A DNA stretch of 64,000 nt from Azospirillum thiophilum (GTDB lineage Bacteria > Pseudomonadota > Alphaproteobacteria > Azospirillales > Azospirillaceae), in NCBI RefSeq assembly GCF_001305595.1, contig NZ_CP012403.1, forward strand, positions 146,501 to 210,500. The letters are read 5' to 3'. Made by a program: the position numbers and the translations under genes. Shown here one piece after another: positions 8,558 to 17,117 of the stretch. The notes below the pieces were generated by a model that worked only from the letters and a program-made list of their open reading frames with translations, did not search any database and was not told the origin of the DNA. The first letter of the stretch is position 1. Each line of letters begins with the position of its first letter.

Positions 8558-8875
8558 AGCAATTGGATATGTCGAGTCGCGCGACATGAGATCTTGCAAG
8601 TCGACTCGCAAAAATGGACGTTTCTACTCCACTCGTTTTCGTTTGTATGAATCGATCTTAGAATATACCAAATATAGTATCTATCTAGGACTTTAACGGT
8701 CACTATGGCCAAGCCAAAGGTTCATGTTTTGTTCTTGTAAACTGCATGTTCGCATCCTATATGCATGATCTGTTCGGTAGCGCTCGAAAATATGCTGCAA
8801 AATCGCAGCTAAAGTTGCGCTTTCCGGCCGGCAAGGTGGCCCACAGCGGCACGAAATCGGGATGTCGGGACAGCA
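8558..8875. promoter_or_regulatory. AT-rich control region of the recombination cassette
   Basis: About 318 bp without a convincing gene, clearly richer in A+T than its surroundings. It holds two palindromes next to the repressor gene: ATGTCG/CGACAT arms at 8569-8587, and a near-perfect 16-mer TGCAAGTCGACTCGCA at 8595-8610 (one mismatched pair). These are candidate operators for the S24-type protein. Downstream there are several TATA-like stretches. Short frames on both strands here have no ribosome site and no family resemblance. Confidence 0.5.
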
Positions 8876-9820
8876 ATGGCGATCACTCAGGCACAGCGGG
8901 AATTGCGGGCGAAGCGGATCGGATCGTCGGATGCCACGCGCGTGATGGCGGGCGACTGGCTGTCGCTGTGGCGCGAGAAGACCGGCCGCGCCGAAGCGGA
9001 GATTCTCGACCTCGTCGCCGCTGTTCAGATCGGCATCGCGACAGAGCATCTGCACCCGCGCTTCGTCGCCCATGCCACTGGCCGCCCCTGCGTCGCGGCA
9101 CCTGATACCTACCGCCATGCGGAACATGACTGGATGGTTGCCCATCCGGATTTCCTGACCGGCAGCAGTCCGGATGGCGAACTCGATACCATCGTGGAGG
9201 CGAAGTTCAACAGCGGCTTCCAGACCGACGCCGACCTTGCCCGCCGCTACCACTGGCAATTCCAGCACCAGTTGGAAGTCGTCGGGCTGGACCGCGGCCT
9301 GCTGTCGATCCTGCGCCCGACCGGCCACGCTCTGGTGACGGTGGACCGCCGCCCGGACGATGTCGAGCGGCTGGTGGAGACGCTGGAAGCCTTCTGGTGG
9401 CACGTCGTCAATGATGTCGAGCCGTCGGATCCGCTGCCGATGGATGCACCGTCCTATGAGACGGGCCGCGTCTTCGACATGGGGCGGCACAACCGCTTCC
9501 GTGCGCTGGCCGGCCGACTGGCCGCCAACCGTGCCGCCGCCCTGGAGGTGAGGGAGGATGAGGCGGCACTGAAAGCGCTGATGCCCGGCGATGCCCGCAT
9601 CGCCTTCGTCGAACTCGACCGGCCGGGCGGTGGCCCCGGCGGACTGTATCTGGCGCGCGACCGCGAGGGCCGGCTCAGCCTGCACTACGGCGCACCGCCG
9701 CGCCGGACGCTCGCTGACGCGCAATCGTGGCCCCATTCACCCGAAGCGCCGTCCGCTGACCCGAGCATGGTGGCCCCCAGCCTGGAGACAGTGCTGACCG
9801 CCGGCTGGGGTGAGGGGTGA
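8876..9820 (+). CDS. YqaJ-type phage recombination exonuclease
   Basis: A 314-residue protein with the YqaJ (lambda exonuclease-like) nuclease core in about residues 10-190. It has RIGSSDATRVM at the start, HPDFLTGSSPDGEL and, after it, TIVEAKFNSG, which supplies the Asp and the Glu-x-Lys of the metal-dependent catalytic site. QFQHQLEVVGLDRGLLSIL follows, as in the family. It should degrade the 5' strand of double-stranded ends to expose single strands. The next gene is a probable annealing protein, the usual partner. The last 100 residues are less conserved. Confidence 0.85.
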   Translation: MAITQAQRELRAKRIGSSDATRVMAGDWLSLWREKTGRAEAEILDLVAAVQIGIATEHLHPRFVAHATGRPCVAAPDTYRHAEHDWMVAHPDFLTGSSPDGELDTIVEAKFNSGFQTDADLARRYHWQFQHQLEVVGLDRGLLSILRPTGHALVTVDRRPDDVERLVETLEAFWWHVVNDVEPSDPLPMDAPSYETGRVFDMGRHNRFRALAGRLAANRAAALEVREDEAALKALMPGDARIAFVELDRPGGGPGGLYLARDREGRLSLHYGAPPRRTLADAQSWPHSPEAPSADPSMVAPSLETVLTAGWGEG

Positions 9821-9859
9821 GGGGTGAGCCGAAACGTTTGAACATGAAGGACTCAAGTC

Positions 9860-10735
9860 ATGGGACGCATGAGCAAGACCGATGCCCTCGTTGCCGATGC
9901 CGAAACCGCCGGGTCCAGTGTGACTGAAACCTCGCAGCCTGTCACCCAGGCCACATCACCGACGGAAGGCAAGTCCGATGACGACAGCCGCGATTCGCAG
10001 GGATCCAAGTCGGCGGACTCGAAGTCGGCCGAGCCGCAGCGCATCGACACGATGTTCCTATGGAACCGCCTGAAACGCACCGATCCGAAGGCGACCAAGC
10101 CCTTCACCCGGGCAGGCGGTTTCCGCGGGACGCAGATCGATCCGACCTGGCGCTTCCAGATGATGACCGAGGTGTTCGGTCCGATCGGCAAGGGCTGGGG
10201 GTATGAACAGGTGGATTGGACCATCGCGGAACGGATGATCTTCATCTGTGCCCGCGTCTGGTACATCGATCCGGAGACCGAGAAAAAATGCTTTACCGGC
10301 CCGCAATGGGGCGGGACCGAGATGGTCCGGCGCCGCAACGGGATGGAGATGCCGGACGACGAGTGCTTCAAGATGTCGATGACCGATGCGGTCGGCAAAT
10401 GCCTGCTGCAGATCGGTCTGGCTGCCGACGTCTATATGGGTCAGTTCGACGACAGCAAGTACCGCGAGGAATCGGAGGCCTTCTACGCCGCCAAATCCAA
10501 CCCGGACCTGCAACCCGCCGCCGTCGAAGCCTTCGAATCGGAAGTGAAGCGCCGTCTTGGCGCCTGCCTGGACTTGGACGACCTGGAAGAGGTCTGGCGG
10601 TCCGGCGTCGGCACCCGCCTGCGCGAGATCGGCAGCGTCGATCGTGCCGCACAGCACCGCATCACCGGCCTGTTCGCCCAGAAGAAGGCCGAGATCCTGA
10701 AGCGCGAGGACGAGGAGGGGCGGGAAGCCGCCTGA
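9860..10735 (+). CDS. Probable phage single-strand annealing/recombination protein (Rad52-like group)
   Basis: A 291-residue protein with a low-complexity Ser/Asp/Lys N-terminus (1-65) and a conserved core. Core segments include FGPIGKGWGYEQVDW, CFTGPQWGGTEMVRRRNG and the block DDECFKMSMTDAVGKCLLQIGLAADVYMGQFDDSKY (about 170-205). I associate the latter with phage proteins found beside YqaJ exonucleases that bind and anneal single strands, in the Rad52/Erf-like superfamily. The assignment rests on memory of that motif plus context, so it is probable rather than certain. It lies 40 bp after the exonuclease, suggesting one operon. Confidence 0.68.
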   Translation: MGRMSKTDALVADAETAGSSVTETSQPVTQATSPTEGKSDDDSRDSQGSKSADSKSAEPQRIDTMFLWNRLKRTDPKATKPFTRAGGFRGTQIDPTWRFQMMTEVFGPIGKGWGYEQVDWTIAERMIFICARVWYIDPETEKKCFTGPQWGGTEMVRRRNGMEMPDDECFKMSMTDAVGKCLLQIGLAADVYMGQFDDSKYREESEAFYAAKSNPDLQPAAVEAFESEVKRRLGACLDLDDLEEVWRSGVGTRLREIGSVDRAAQHRITGLFAQKKAEILKREDEEGREAA

Positions 10736-10743
10736 CACTTGAC

Positions 10744-11124
10744 ATGGCCCAGATAAATCCGATGCCGATAAATCCGCACTCGACCAATCAGCCCTCCGTC
10801 GGCCAATCGCCCAGCGGGCTGTTCCGAATGAGCGCCTGGGAAGGCGAATTCGAGCGTGCCAACACCCAGTTGCCGCGCTGGTACTGGAATCGCGACCAGC
10901 GCCGTCGCCGCTATGCCCGCTGGGTCGAGGCCGAAGCGGAAACGCTCGCGATGCGGTTGTCAGGTCTGCTGCGGCCCGGCGCCCCTGCGGATACAGCAGG
11001 GGCGGCCCGCGTCCTGGTCGAGTCGCTGGCACGTGACATCGACTGGGCCCGGCGGTTGGAAGACTCTGATCGAGACAACGACGCACGCGACGCACATGAC
11101 GGCCCATTCGCCCATGCCGCCTGA
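10744..11124 (+). CDS. Small hypothetical protein of the recombination cassette
   Basis: A 126-residue, charged protein starting 8 bp after the annealing gene. The body (RYWYWNRDQ-like LPRWYWNRDQRRRRYARWVEAE at about 43-64, then a helical stretch) is Arg/Glu-rich with no membrane segment. I do not recognise a family. Tight spacing and same-strand order suggest co-transcription with the recombination genes. Confidence 0.6.
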   Translation: MAQINPMPINPHSTNQPSVGQSPSGLFRMSAWEGEFERANTQLPRWYWNRDQRRRRYARWVEAEAETLAMRLSGLLRPGAPADTAGAARVLVESLARDIDWARRLEDSDRDNDARDAHDGPFAHAA

Positions 11125-11201
11125 CCCACGCTGCCGATTCTCGGGGCGTGACGGGCGAAGTCCGATGGAATGCCGCCGGATGAATGGAAGGAACCCACCC
11201 C

Positions 11202-11474
11202 ATGACGATAGAAGAGGTCCAGGCGCGTCTGCGCGCCGCTCAAGCCCGCATCGGACGTGAGGGCCGCTTCGCCCTCACCCTCAGTCTGGACGGGCGCGAG
11301 GAATGCTACATCACCCATTGGTTCCGGCCCGACCCGCACGCCTTCGAGGATTGCCGGGCGGTCAGTTCCGGAACCCTCGCCGAATGCCTCGAAGCGCTCG
11401 ACCGCTACGTCGCGGCCAATGTGCCCGCCGGACCCGTGCGGGAAGAGGCTCAGGTGCTGATGGCAGCCGAATGA
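11202..11474 (+). CDS. Small hypothetical protein, last gene of the recombination cassette
   Basis: About 90 residues, starting MTIEEVQARLRAA after a GAAGGA ribosome site. It combines an N-terminal helix, a strand-rich middle (FALTLSLDGREECYITHWF) and a C-terminal helix (LAECLEALDRYVAANV). It resembles small proteins often seen among phage early genes but I cannot name a family. An in-frame ATG at 11184 adds six residues. Confidence 0.55.
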   Translation: MTIEEVQARLRAAQARIGREGRFALTLSLDGREECYITHWFRPDPHAFEDCRAVSSGTLAECLEALDRYVAANVPAGPVREEAQVLMAAE

Positions 11475-11627
11475 CATCCCCGTAACGGCCCGACCATCGG
11501 CCCTCTCCCCTCGTTCCCCCCGTGGACGAGTGGATTTTTTACCCTGCACTCGGAGTCCCGGCTTTGTGCTCCGGGACACGGTTGCGGTACCATCCATCTC
11601 ATTCGACCGAGAGGGGATGGCTGGCCA

Positions 11628-12266
11628 TTGGATCCGATCCTTGCCTTCGTCAGCATCGTTGCCGCGATAGCGGTCGGTGCCGCCAGTCCGGGGCCGAGTT
11701 TCGTGCTGGTCGCCCGCACATCGATCGCCGTATCCCGCAGGGCCGGGCTGGCGACCGCGCTTGGCATGGGGATTGGCGGCGTCTGCTTCGCTTCGCTGGC
11801 GCTTCTGGGATTGCACACGCTGCTGTCGCATGTCGGGTGGCTCTATGCCGCGCTGAAGCTGGCCGGCGGCGCCTATCTGCTTTATCTGGCGTTCCGCATC
11901 TGGCGCGGCGCCTCGGAGGCTCTCGTGGTGGATGGGGACAGCCGGACCGCCCCGGCCGGCAGCATCGCCCGACCACTGCTGTTCGGTCTGCTGACCCAAC
12001 TCCGCAATCCCAAAACGGCATTGGTCTACGGCAGCATCTTTGCTGCGCTGATGCCTGCCGATCCACCGTTCTGGCTGTTCGCCAGCCTGCCGCCGGCAAT
12101 CTTCCTGATAGAAGCCGGCTGGTACGCCATTGTCGCCGCAGCTTTCTCCGCCGGCAGTCCGCGTGGCGCTTACCTGCGCTCGAAGCACTGGATCGACCGA
12201 GCCGCCGCAGCCGCCATCGGGGTCTTGGGGGCACGTCTGGTCGCCGACGCGGTGCCCCCGCCCTGA
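11628..12266 (+). CDS. LysE/RhtB-family amino acid exporter
   Basis: A 212-residue membrane protein of the LysE/RhtB family with the signature GAASPGPSFVLVARTSIAVSRRAGLATALGMGIG in the first third and about six hydrophobic helices. NPKTALVYGSIFAALMP is the conserved second-half motif. It should export an amino acid or derivative across the inner membrane. The frame has no ATG at the family N-terminus; TTG at 11628 with GAGGGG 11 bp upstream gives the expected start MDPILAFVSIV. Confidence 0.85.
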   Translation: MDPILAFVSIVAAIAVGAASPGPSFVLVARTSIAVSRRAGLATALGMGIGGVCFASLALLGLHTLLSHVGWLYAALKLAGGAYLLYLAFRIWRGASEALVVDGDSRTAPAGSIARPLLFGLLTQLRNPKTALVYGSIFAALMPADPPFWLFASLPPAIFLIEAGWYAIVAAAFSAGSPRGAYLRSKHWIDRAAAAAIGVLGARLVADAVPPP

Positions 12267-12285
12267 GCCATCGGCGTGGCCGATT

Positions 12286-14661
12286 CTACTTCTTCTTTCC
12301 AGCCTGCGCCCGTGCGAATGCTTCGGCAAAAGCACTGTTGACCGGCTCGGGCGCCTTCGCCGGTTTCGGTACAGGCTTTGCAGCCGGAGCGGCCGCGCGC
12401 CGCTCAACCTGTGGCGCCCCATGTGGCGCCCCTTGTTGCGGACGTACCGGCACCCGTTCGTCCCGGCGTTCGTCCCGCCGTGCTGCCGGACGCGGCGCCT
12501 CCTCGCCCATCCGCATCGTGAGCGCGATGCGCTTGCGCGGGATGTCGACCTCCAGCACCTTCACCTTCACCACATCGCCGGCCTTCACCACTGTGTGAGG
12601 GTCCTTCACGAAGCTGTTGGCAAGCTGGGAAATATGCACCAGCCCGTCCTGATGGACTCCGATGTCGACAAAGGCACCGAAGGCGGTGACGTTGGTCACC
12701 ACGCCTTCCAGCATCATGTCGGGCTGGAGGTGCTTCAGCTCCTCCACGCCTTCCTTGAATGTGGCCGTCTTGAATTCCGGACGGGGATCACGGCCCGGCT
12801 TTTCCAACTCCTTGATGATGTCCTCGACCGTCGGCACGCCGAACCGCTCGTCGGTGAACTCTCCGGCATCCAGTCCGCGCAGGAAGCGGGCGTCGCCGAT
12901 GACGCTGCCGAGGTCGCGGCCGGTGGTCTTCACGATGCGCTGCACCACCGGATAGGCCTCCGGATGCACGGCGGAGCCGTCGAGCGGATTCTCGCCGTCG
13001 CGGATGCGCAGGAAGCCGGCGGCCTGCTCGAAGGTTTTCGGCCCCAGCCGCGCCACGTCGAGCAGTTGCCTGCGCGAGCGGAAGGCGCCGTTGCGGTCGC
13101 GGTGCTCGACGATGTTGCGGGCGATGGTTTCGTTCAGCCCTGACACACGGGTCAGCAGCGGGATCGATGCGGTGTTGAGATCGACACCAACGGCGTTCAC
13201 ACAATCCTCGACCACGGCATCCAGCGAGCGGGCCAGCTTGCCGCCGGCGAGGTCGTGCTGGTACTGGCCGACGCCGATCGATTTCGGCTCGATCTTCACC
13301 AACTCCGCCAGCGGATCCTGGAGGCGGCGGGCAACGGACACCGCGCCGCGCAGGCTGACGTCCAGGCCGGGGAACTCGTGCGCGGCGGTTTCCGACGCCG
13401 AATAAACCGAGGCGCCGGCCTCACTCACCACCAGCTTGGTCAGTGACAGCTCCGGATGACGCTTCATCAGGTCAGCGGCCAGCTTGTCGGTCTCGCGTGA
13501 CGCAGTGCCGTTGCCGATGGAGATCAGTTCGGCCTTATGGCGGTGGGCCAGCGCCGCCAGCACCGCGATGGAGCCGTCCCAGTCGTTGCGCGGCGGATGC
13601 GGATAGATCGTCGTCGTCTCCACCAGCTTGCCGGTCGAGTCCACGACGGCGACCTTCACGCCGGTGCGGATGCCAGGATCGAGCCCGATGGTGGCGCGCT
13701 GGCCGGCCGGTGCGGCCAGCAGCAGGTCATGCAGGTTGCGGGCGAAGACACGAATCGCCTCGTCCTCCGCCCGCTCGCGCAGGGCTCCCATCAGGTCGGT
13801 CTCGATGTGCGGGCCGATCTTCAGCTTCCAGGTCCAGCGCACCACGTCGGACAGCCACTTGTCGGCCGGACGGCCCTGGTCGCGGATGCCGGTATGGACG
13901 GCGATGGTGCCCTCCGCCGGATGCGGCCGCCCCTCTTCCAGCGGCAGGTCGAGGCCGATGTCCAGAACGCCCTGCGCCCGGCCGCGGAACAGCGCCAGCG
14001 CGCGGTGCGACGGCAGCTTGGCCCAGCTTTCCGAGAAGTCGAAGTAATCGGAGAATTTGGCACCCTCCGCCTTCTTCTCCTCGATGACCTTGGAGGTGAC
14101 GATGCCCTTGTCGGCCATGGCGGTGCGCAGGCGGCCTACCAGCTCGGCATCCTCGCCGAACCGCTCGACCAGGATGTGGCGGGCGCCATCCAGCGCCGCC
14201 TTGACATCGGCCACTCCCTTCTCCGCATCGACGAAGGCCTCAGCCTCCGCGTCCGGCCGTTTCATCGGATCGGCCAGCAGCGCGTCTGCCAGCTGCTCCA
14301 GCCCGGCTTCGCGGGCGATCTGGGCCTTGGTGCGGCGCTTCTGCTTGTAGGGGAGATACAGGTCCTCCAGCCGGGTCTTGGTGTCGGCCTGCTTGATCTG
14401 ACGCTCCAGCTCGGGCGCCAGCTTGCCCTGCTCCTGAATGGTCGACAGGATGCTGGCGCGCCGGTCCTCCAACTCGCGCAGGTAGCCCAGCCGCTCATCG
14501 AGGGTGCGGAGCTGGGTGTCGTCCAGGCCGCCGGTCGCCTCCTTGCGGTAGCGCGCGATGAAGGGAACGGTCGACCCCTCGTCGAGCATGGCGATGGCGG
14601 AAGCGACCTGGGACTCGCGGACCGACAGTTCGTCGGCGATGCGCTGGCTGATGGACAGCAT
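12286..14661 (-). CDS. tex: Tex-family transcription accessory / RNA-binding protein
   Basis: A 791-residue protein with all Tex regions in order: an N-terminal helical domain (DEGSTVPFIARYRKEATGGLDD near 25-47), LYLPYKQKRRTKAQIAREAGL, a YqgF-like domain (IGLDPGIRTGVKVAVVD), helix-hairpin-helix repeats (NETIARNIVEHRDRNGAFRSRRQLL) and a C-terminal S1 domain (MLEGVVTNVTAFGAFVDIGVHQDGLVHIS). A Pro/Ala/Arg-rich tail follows. Tex binds nucleic acid and affects transcription processivity. The ATG at 14661 matches the family start; an upstream ATG at 14703 would add 14 residues. Confidence 0.94.
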   Translation of the reverse strand: MLSISQRIADELSVRESQVASAIAMLDEGSTVPFIARYRKEATGGLDDTQLRTLDERLGYLRELEDRRASILSTIQEQGKLAPELERQIKQADTKTRLEDLYLPYKQKRRTKAQIAREAGLEQLADALLADPMKRPDAEAEAFVDAEKGVADVKAALDGARHILVERFGEDAELVGRLRTAMADKGIVTSKVIEEKKAEGAKFSDYFDFSESWAKLPSHRALALFRGRAQGVLDIGLDLPLEEGRPHPAEGTIAVHTGIRDQGRPADKWLSDVVRWTWKLKIGPHIETDLMGALRERAEDEAIRVFARNLHDLLLAAPAGQRATIGLDPGIRTGVKVAVVDSTGKLVETTTIYPHPPRNDWDGSIAVLAALAHRHKAELISIGNGTASRETDKLAADLMKRHPELSLTKLVVSEAGASVYSASETAAHEFPGLDVSLRGAVSVARRLQDPLAELVKIEPKSIGVGQYQHDLAGGKLARSLDAVVEDCVNAVGVDLNTASIPLLTRVSGLNETIARNIVEHRDRNGAFRSRRQLLDVARLGPKTFEQAAGFLRIRDGENPLDGSAVHPEAYPVVQRIVKTTGRDLGSVIGDARFLRGLDAGEFTDERFGVPTVEDIIKELEKPGRDPRPEFKTATFKEGVEELKHLQPDMMLEGVVTNVTAFGAFVDIGVHQDGLVHISQLANSFVKDPHTVVKAGDVVKVKVLEVDIPRKRIALTMRMGEEAPRPAARRDERRDERVPVRPQQGAPHGAPQVERRAAAPAAKPVPKPAKAPEPVNSAFAEAFARAQAGKKK

Positions 14662-14882
14662 GAGGCAGGGATCCTGCGGACTGGTGACGACAAGAAAGGG
14701 CATCTCTCATAGCGCGCGGGGCAGGGCAACGCCACCCCGGCATTGGGCAGAGGCCGGGGTGATGGTCCGGGCACGGAGAGCTTGAGCGGAGCCTTTGCGG
14801 TAGAAATTCGCAAAATAGTGGTAGGGATCGTTTTCTTTCCGCCATTCACCACCCGTTAACCATATCGGCCCTATACCTCTGC

Positions 14883-14957
14883 TTGCAACTTGGTTGCGTT
14901 TCCTCCCGAACCAACTCAAGGCGGCCTGCGGCAAAACCGCACGGCCGCCTTTTCTTT
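14883..14957 (+). ncRNA. Candidate small RNA with a CCTCC loop and intrinsic terminator
   Basis: On the plus strand between the divergent tex and hyfB-like genes lies a hairpin TTGGTT/AACCAA (14890-14895 with 14909-14914) whose 13-base loop contains TTCCTCCC, a sequence complementary to Shine-Dalgarno sites. It is followed directly by a strong terminator. No reading frame on this strand explains a terminator here. The arrangement resembles the CCUCC-loop sRNAs of alphaproteobacteria. A TATACC at 14872-14877 could be the -10 box; no good -35 is seen. The 5' end is a guess. Confidence 0.45.
14918..14957 (+). terminator. Rho-independent terminator
   Basis: Stem AAGGCGGCC (14918-14926) with GGCCGCCTT (14943-14951), extended by CGG/CCG inside, then TTCTTT. 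It is oriented on the plus strand, where no upstream protein gene exists, hence the sRNA proposal. Tex and its upstream region run the other way. Confidence 0.75.
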
Positions 14958-15068
14958 GGGCAGGTCGCCGCGGCTGAAATCCATAAGAGAGTTAGAGTTT
15001 TTCCTCTTGCCAAAGCTGGGGGCAACATCCTTACAATGCGTCGGGTTTAACCCATTCGGCCTAGACGC

Positions 15069-17117
15069 TTGGCAATTCCCCTCTCCTCCATATTGCTGCT
15101 TTTCTCGGCAGCGCTCCTGGCGGTTGCCGCCCGCAACCGACATTGGGCAACCGACGTCGTCTATGGCGTGACTGCGGCCGCCTGCGGACTGACCGTCCTG
15201 TGGGCGGTGACAACCCTGGCGACAGGCGCCGTGGTGCCGGCCGCACTGACCCTGCCGATCGGTCTGCCCTGGAGCGGATCCCATCTGCGCGCCGATGCGC
15301 TGTCGGTCTTCTTCCTCCTGGTGGTGAACGGCGGCGGACTGACCGCGAGCCTTTTCGGCTGGGGCTACGAGCGGGCGCATCATGGCAGCGGCCAGCAGGA
15401 CGCCCCCCATCCGCAGGGCGGCCCGGTCCTGCCTTTCTTCCCGTTGTTCCTGGCAGGCATGAGCTTGGTCCTGCTGGCGGACGACGCCTTCACCTTTTTG
15501 GTGTCATGGGAGTTCATGTCGCTGGCATCCTGGCTGCTGGTGCTGTCGACCCACCGCGAGGCCGAAACGCCCGAGGCCGCTCGGCTCTACCTGATCATGG
15601 CCAGCGTCGGCACGGTCTGTCTGATGCTAGCTTTCGGGCTGTTGGCCGGCGGACCGGGTGACATGAGCTTCGCCGCCATCCGTGCCCACGCGCCCGGCAG
15701 CGGCGCGGTGGTGGCGGCGCTTCTGCTGGTCCTGCTGGGGGCCGGGTCGAAGGCCGGCCTATTCCCGCTGCATGTCTGGCTGCCGTTGGCCCACCCCGCG
15801 GCGCCCAGCCATGTCTCGGCCCTGATGTCGGGGGTGATGACCAAGGTCGCGGTCTACGCCATCGTCCGCGTCACCTTCGACCTGCTCGGACCGCCCTCAT
15901 GGTGGTGGGGTGGGGTGCTGATGGCAGCGGGCACGGTGACGGCGGTGATGGGGGTGATGATCGCCCTGATGCAGGATGACCTGAAACGGCTGCTCGCCTG
16001 CTCCACCATCGAGAACATCGGGGTGATCGTCATCGCGCTCGGGCTGGCGCTGGTGTTCAAGGCCAGTAGCACCCCGGTCATCGCGGCATTGGCGATGAGC
16101 GCCGCCCTGCTGCATGTCGTGAATCATTCCCTGTTCAAGAGCCTGCTGTTCTTCGTCGCCGGCTCGGTGTTGACCGCGACCGGCACGCGGGACCTGAACC
16201 GGCTCGGCGGCTTGATCCACAGGATGCCGGCGACCGCGGTGCTAGCGCTGGTCGGCGCCGCCGCGATCTCCGCCCTGCCGCCGCTGAACGGCTTCGTCGG
16301 CGAATGGATGCTGTTCCAGGCGATCCTGAACGCCCCGGCCCTGCCGGAATGGTCGCTGAAGATCGGCATCGCCGTCGTCGGTGCCGCGGTAGCTCTCGCA
16401 GCAGCGCTGGCGGCCGCCTGCTTCGTCCGCTTCTATGGGATCGCCTTTCTCGGGCGCCCGCGCTCGGTCGAGGCCGCGGGCGCGCGGGAGGTCGGGACGG
16501 CGATGCATCTGGCGATGCTGGTGCCGGCGGTGCTGTGCATCGCCATCGGCGTGCTGCCGACCCCGCTGATCCGCTTGTTCGGCCCGGCCGTGCGCGCCAT
16601 GGTCGAGGCCGGCCCCTTCGACGACCGCGCCTATCAGCCCTGGTTCTGGCTGGCCCCGACCTCGGCCGTCGGCAACTCCTACAACGGCATGGTTCTGTTG
16701 GTGGCCATCGCGGCGCTGTCGGCCCTGCTGGTGCTGGTCATCCACCGCCGGGCGTCCGACCGGGTGCGCTGGTCGGACGCCTGGGGCTGCGGCCATGAGG
16801 AGCCGGACCCGGCGGCGCTGTCGCAATACAGCGCCGGCAGCTTCGGCCAGCCGATCCGCCGCGCCTTCGGCACAACGCTGCTTGCCGCCCGGGACAGCGT
16901 GTCGATGCCGGAACCCGGCGACACCCGCCCGGCCCGGCTGAGCGTGAGTTGGCGCGACCCGGCATGGCCGCTGCTGTTCACCCCGGTCGGCCGCGCGGTG
17001 AACTGGCTGGCCGACCGCTCCAATCATTTGCAGTTCCTGACCATCCGCCGCTACCTGACGCTGATGTTCGCGGCGCTGGTGGTGGTGCTGATCCTGGTCG
17101 CGGTGGTGCGGTCATGA
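15069..17117 (+). CDS. HyfB-like proton-pumping membrane subunit of an Ehr/hydrogenase-4-type complex
   Basis: A 682-residue polytopic protein of the NuoL/HyfB antiporter-like group. Motifs include FLVSWEFMSLASWLLV, GAGSKAGLFPLHVWLPLAHPAAPSHVSALMSGVMTKVAVYAI, LMQDDLKRLLACSTIENIG and LLHVVNHSLFKSLLFFVAGSV, with the Lys and His residues of the ion channel. The C-terminus has DAWGCGH and the HyfB-type extension. The start is a TTG at 15069 (MAIPLSSILL); no nearby ATG fits. The downstream gene starts inside its stop codon. Confidence 0.87.
   Translation: MAIPLSSILLLFSAALLAVAARNRHWATDVVYGVTAAACGLTVLWAVTTLATGAVVPAALTLPIGLPWSGSHLRADALSVFFLLVVNGGGLTASLFGWGYERAHHGSGQQDAPHPQGGPVLPFFPLFLAGMSLVLLADDAFTFLVSWEFMSLASWLLVLSTHREAETPEAARLYLIMASVGTVCLMLAFGLLAGGPGDMSFAAIRAHAPGSGAVVAALLLVLLGAGSKAGLFPLHVWLPLAHPAAPSHVSALMSGVMTKVAVYAIVRVTFDLLGPPSWWWGGVLMAAGTVTAVMGVMIALMQDDLKRLLACSTIENIGVIVIALGLALVFKASSTPVIAALAMSAALLHVVNHSLFKSLLFFVAGSVLTATGTRDLNRLGGLIHRMPATAVLALVGAAAISALPPLNGFVGEWMLFQAILNAPALPEWSLKIGIAVVGAAVALAAALAAACFVRFYGIAFLGRPRSVEAAGAREVGTAMHLAMLVPAVLCIAIGVLPTPLIRLFGPAVRAMVEAGPFDDRAYQPWFWLAPTSAVGNSYNGMVLLVAIAALSALLVLVIHRRASDRVRWSDAWGCGHEEPDPAALSQYSAGSFGQPIRRAFGTTLLAARDSVSMPEPGDTRPARLSVSWRDPAWPLLFTPVGRAVNWLADRSNHLQFLTIRRYLTLMFAALVVVLILVAVVRS

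Noticed and set aside
8530..8712. 60-codon frames on both strands in the AT-rich control region
   Set aside because: No ribosome sites, overlap the repressor end, and look like chance frames in AT-rich DNA.
11555..11577. GTCCCGG/CCGGGAC hairpin before the LysE-type gene as terminator
   Set aside because: Only 7-bp arms and no T-run; not strong enough to annotate.
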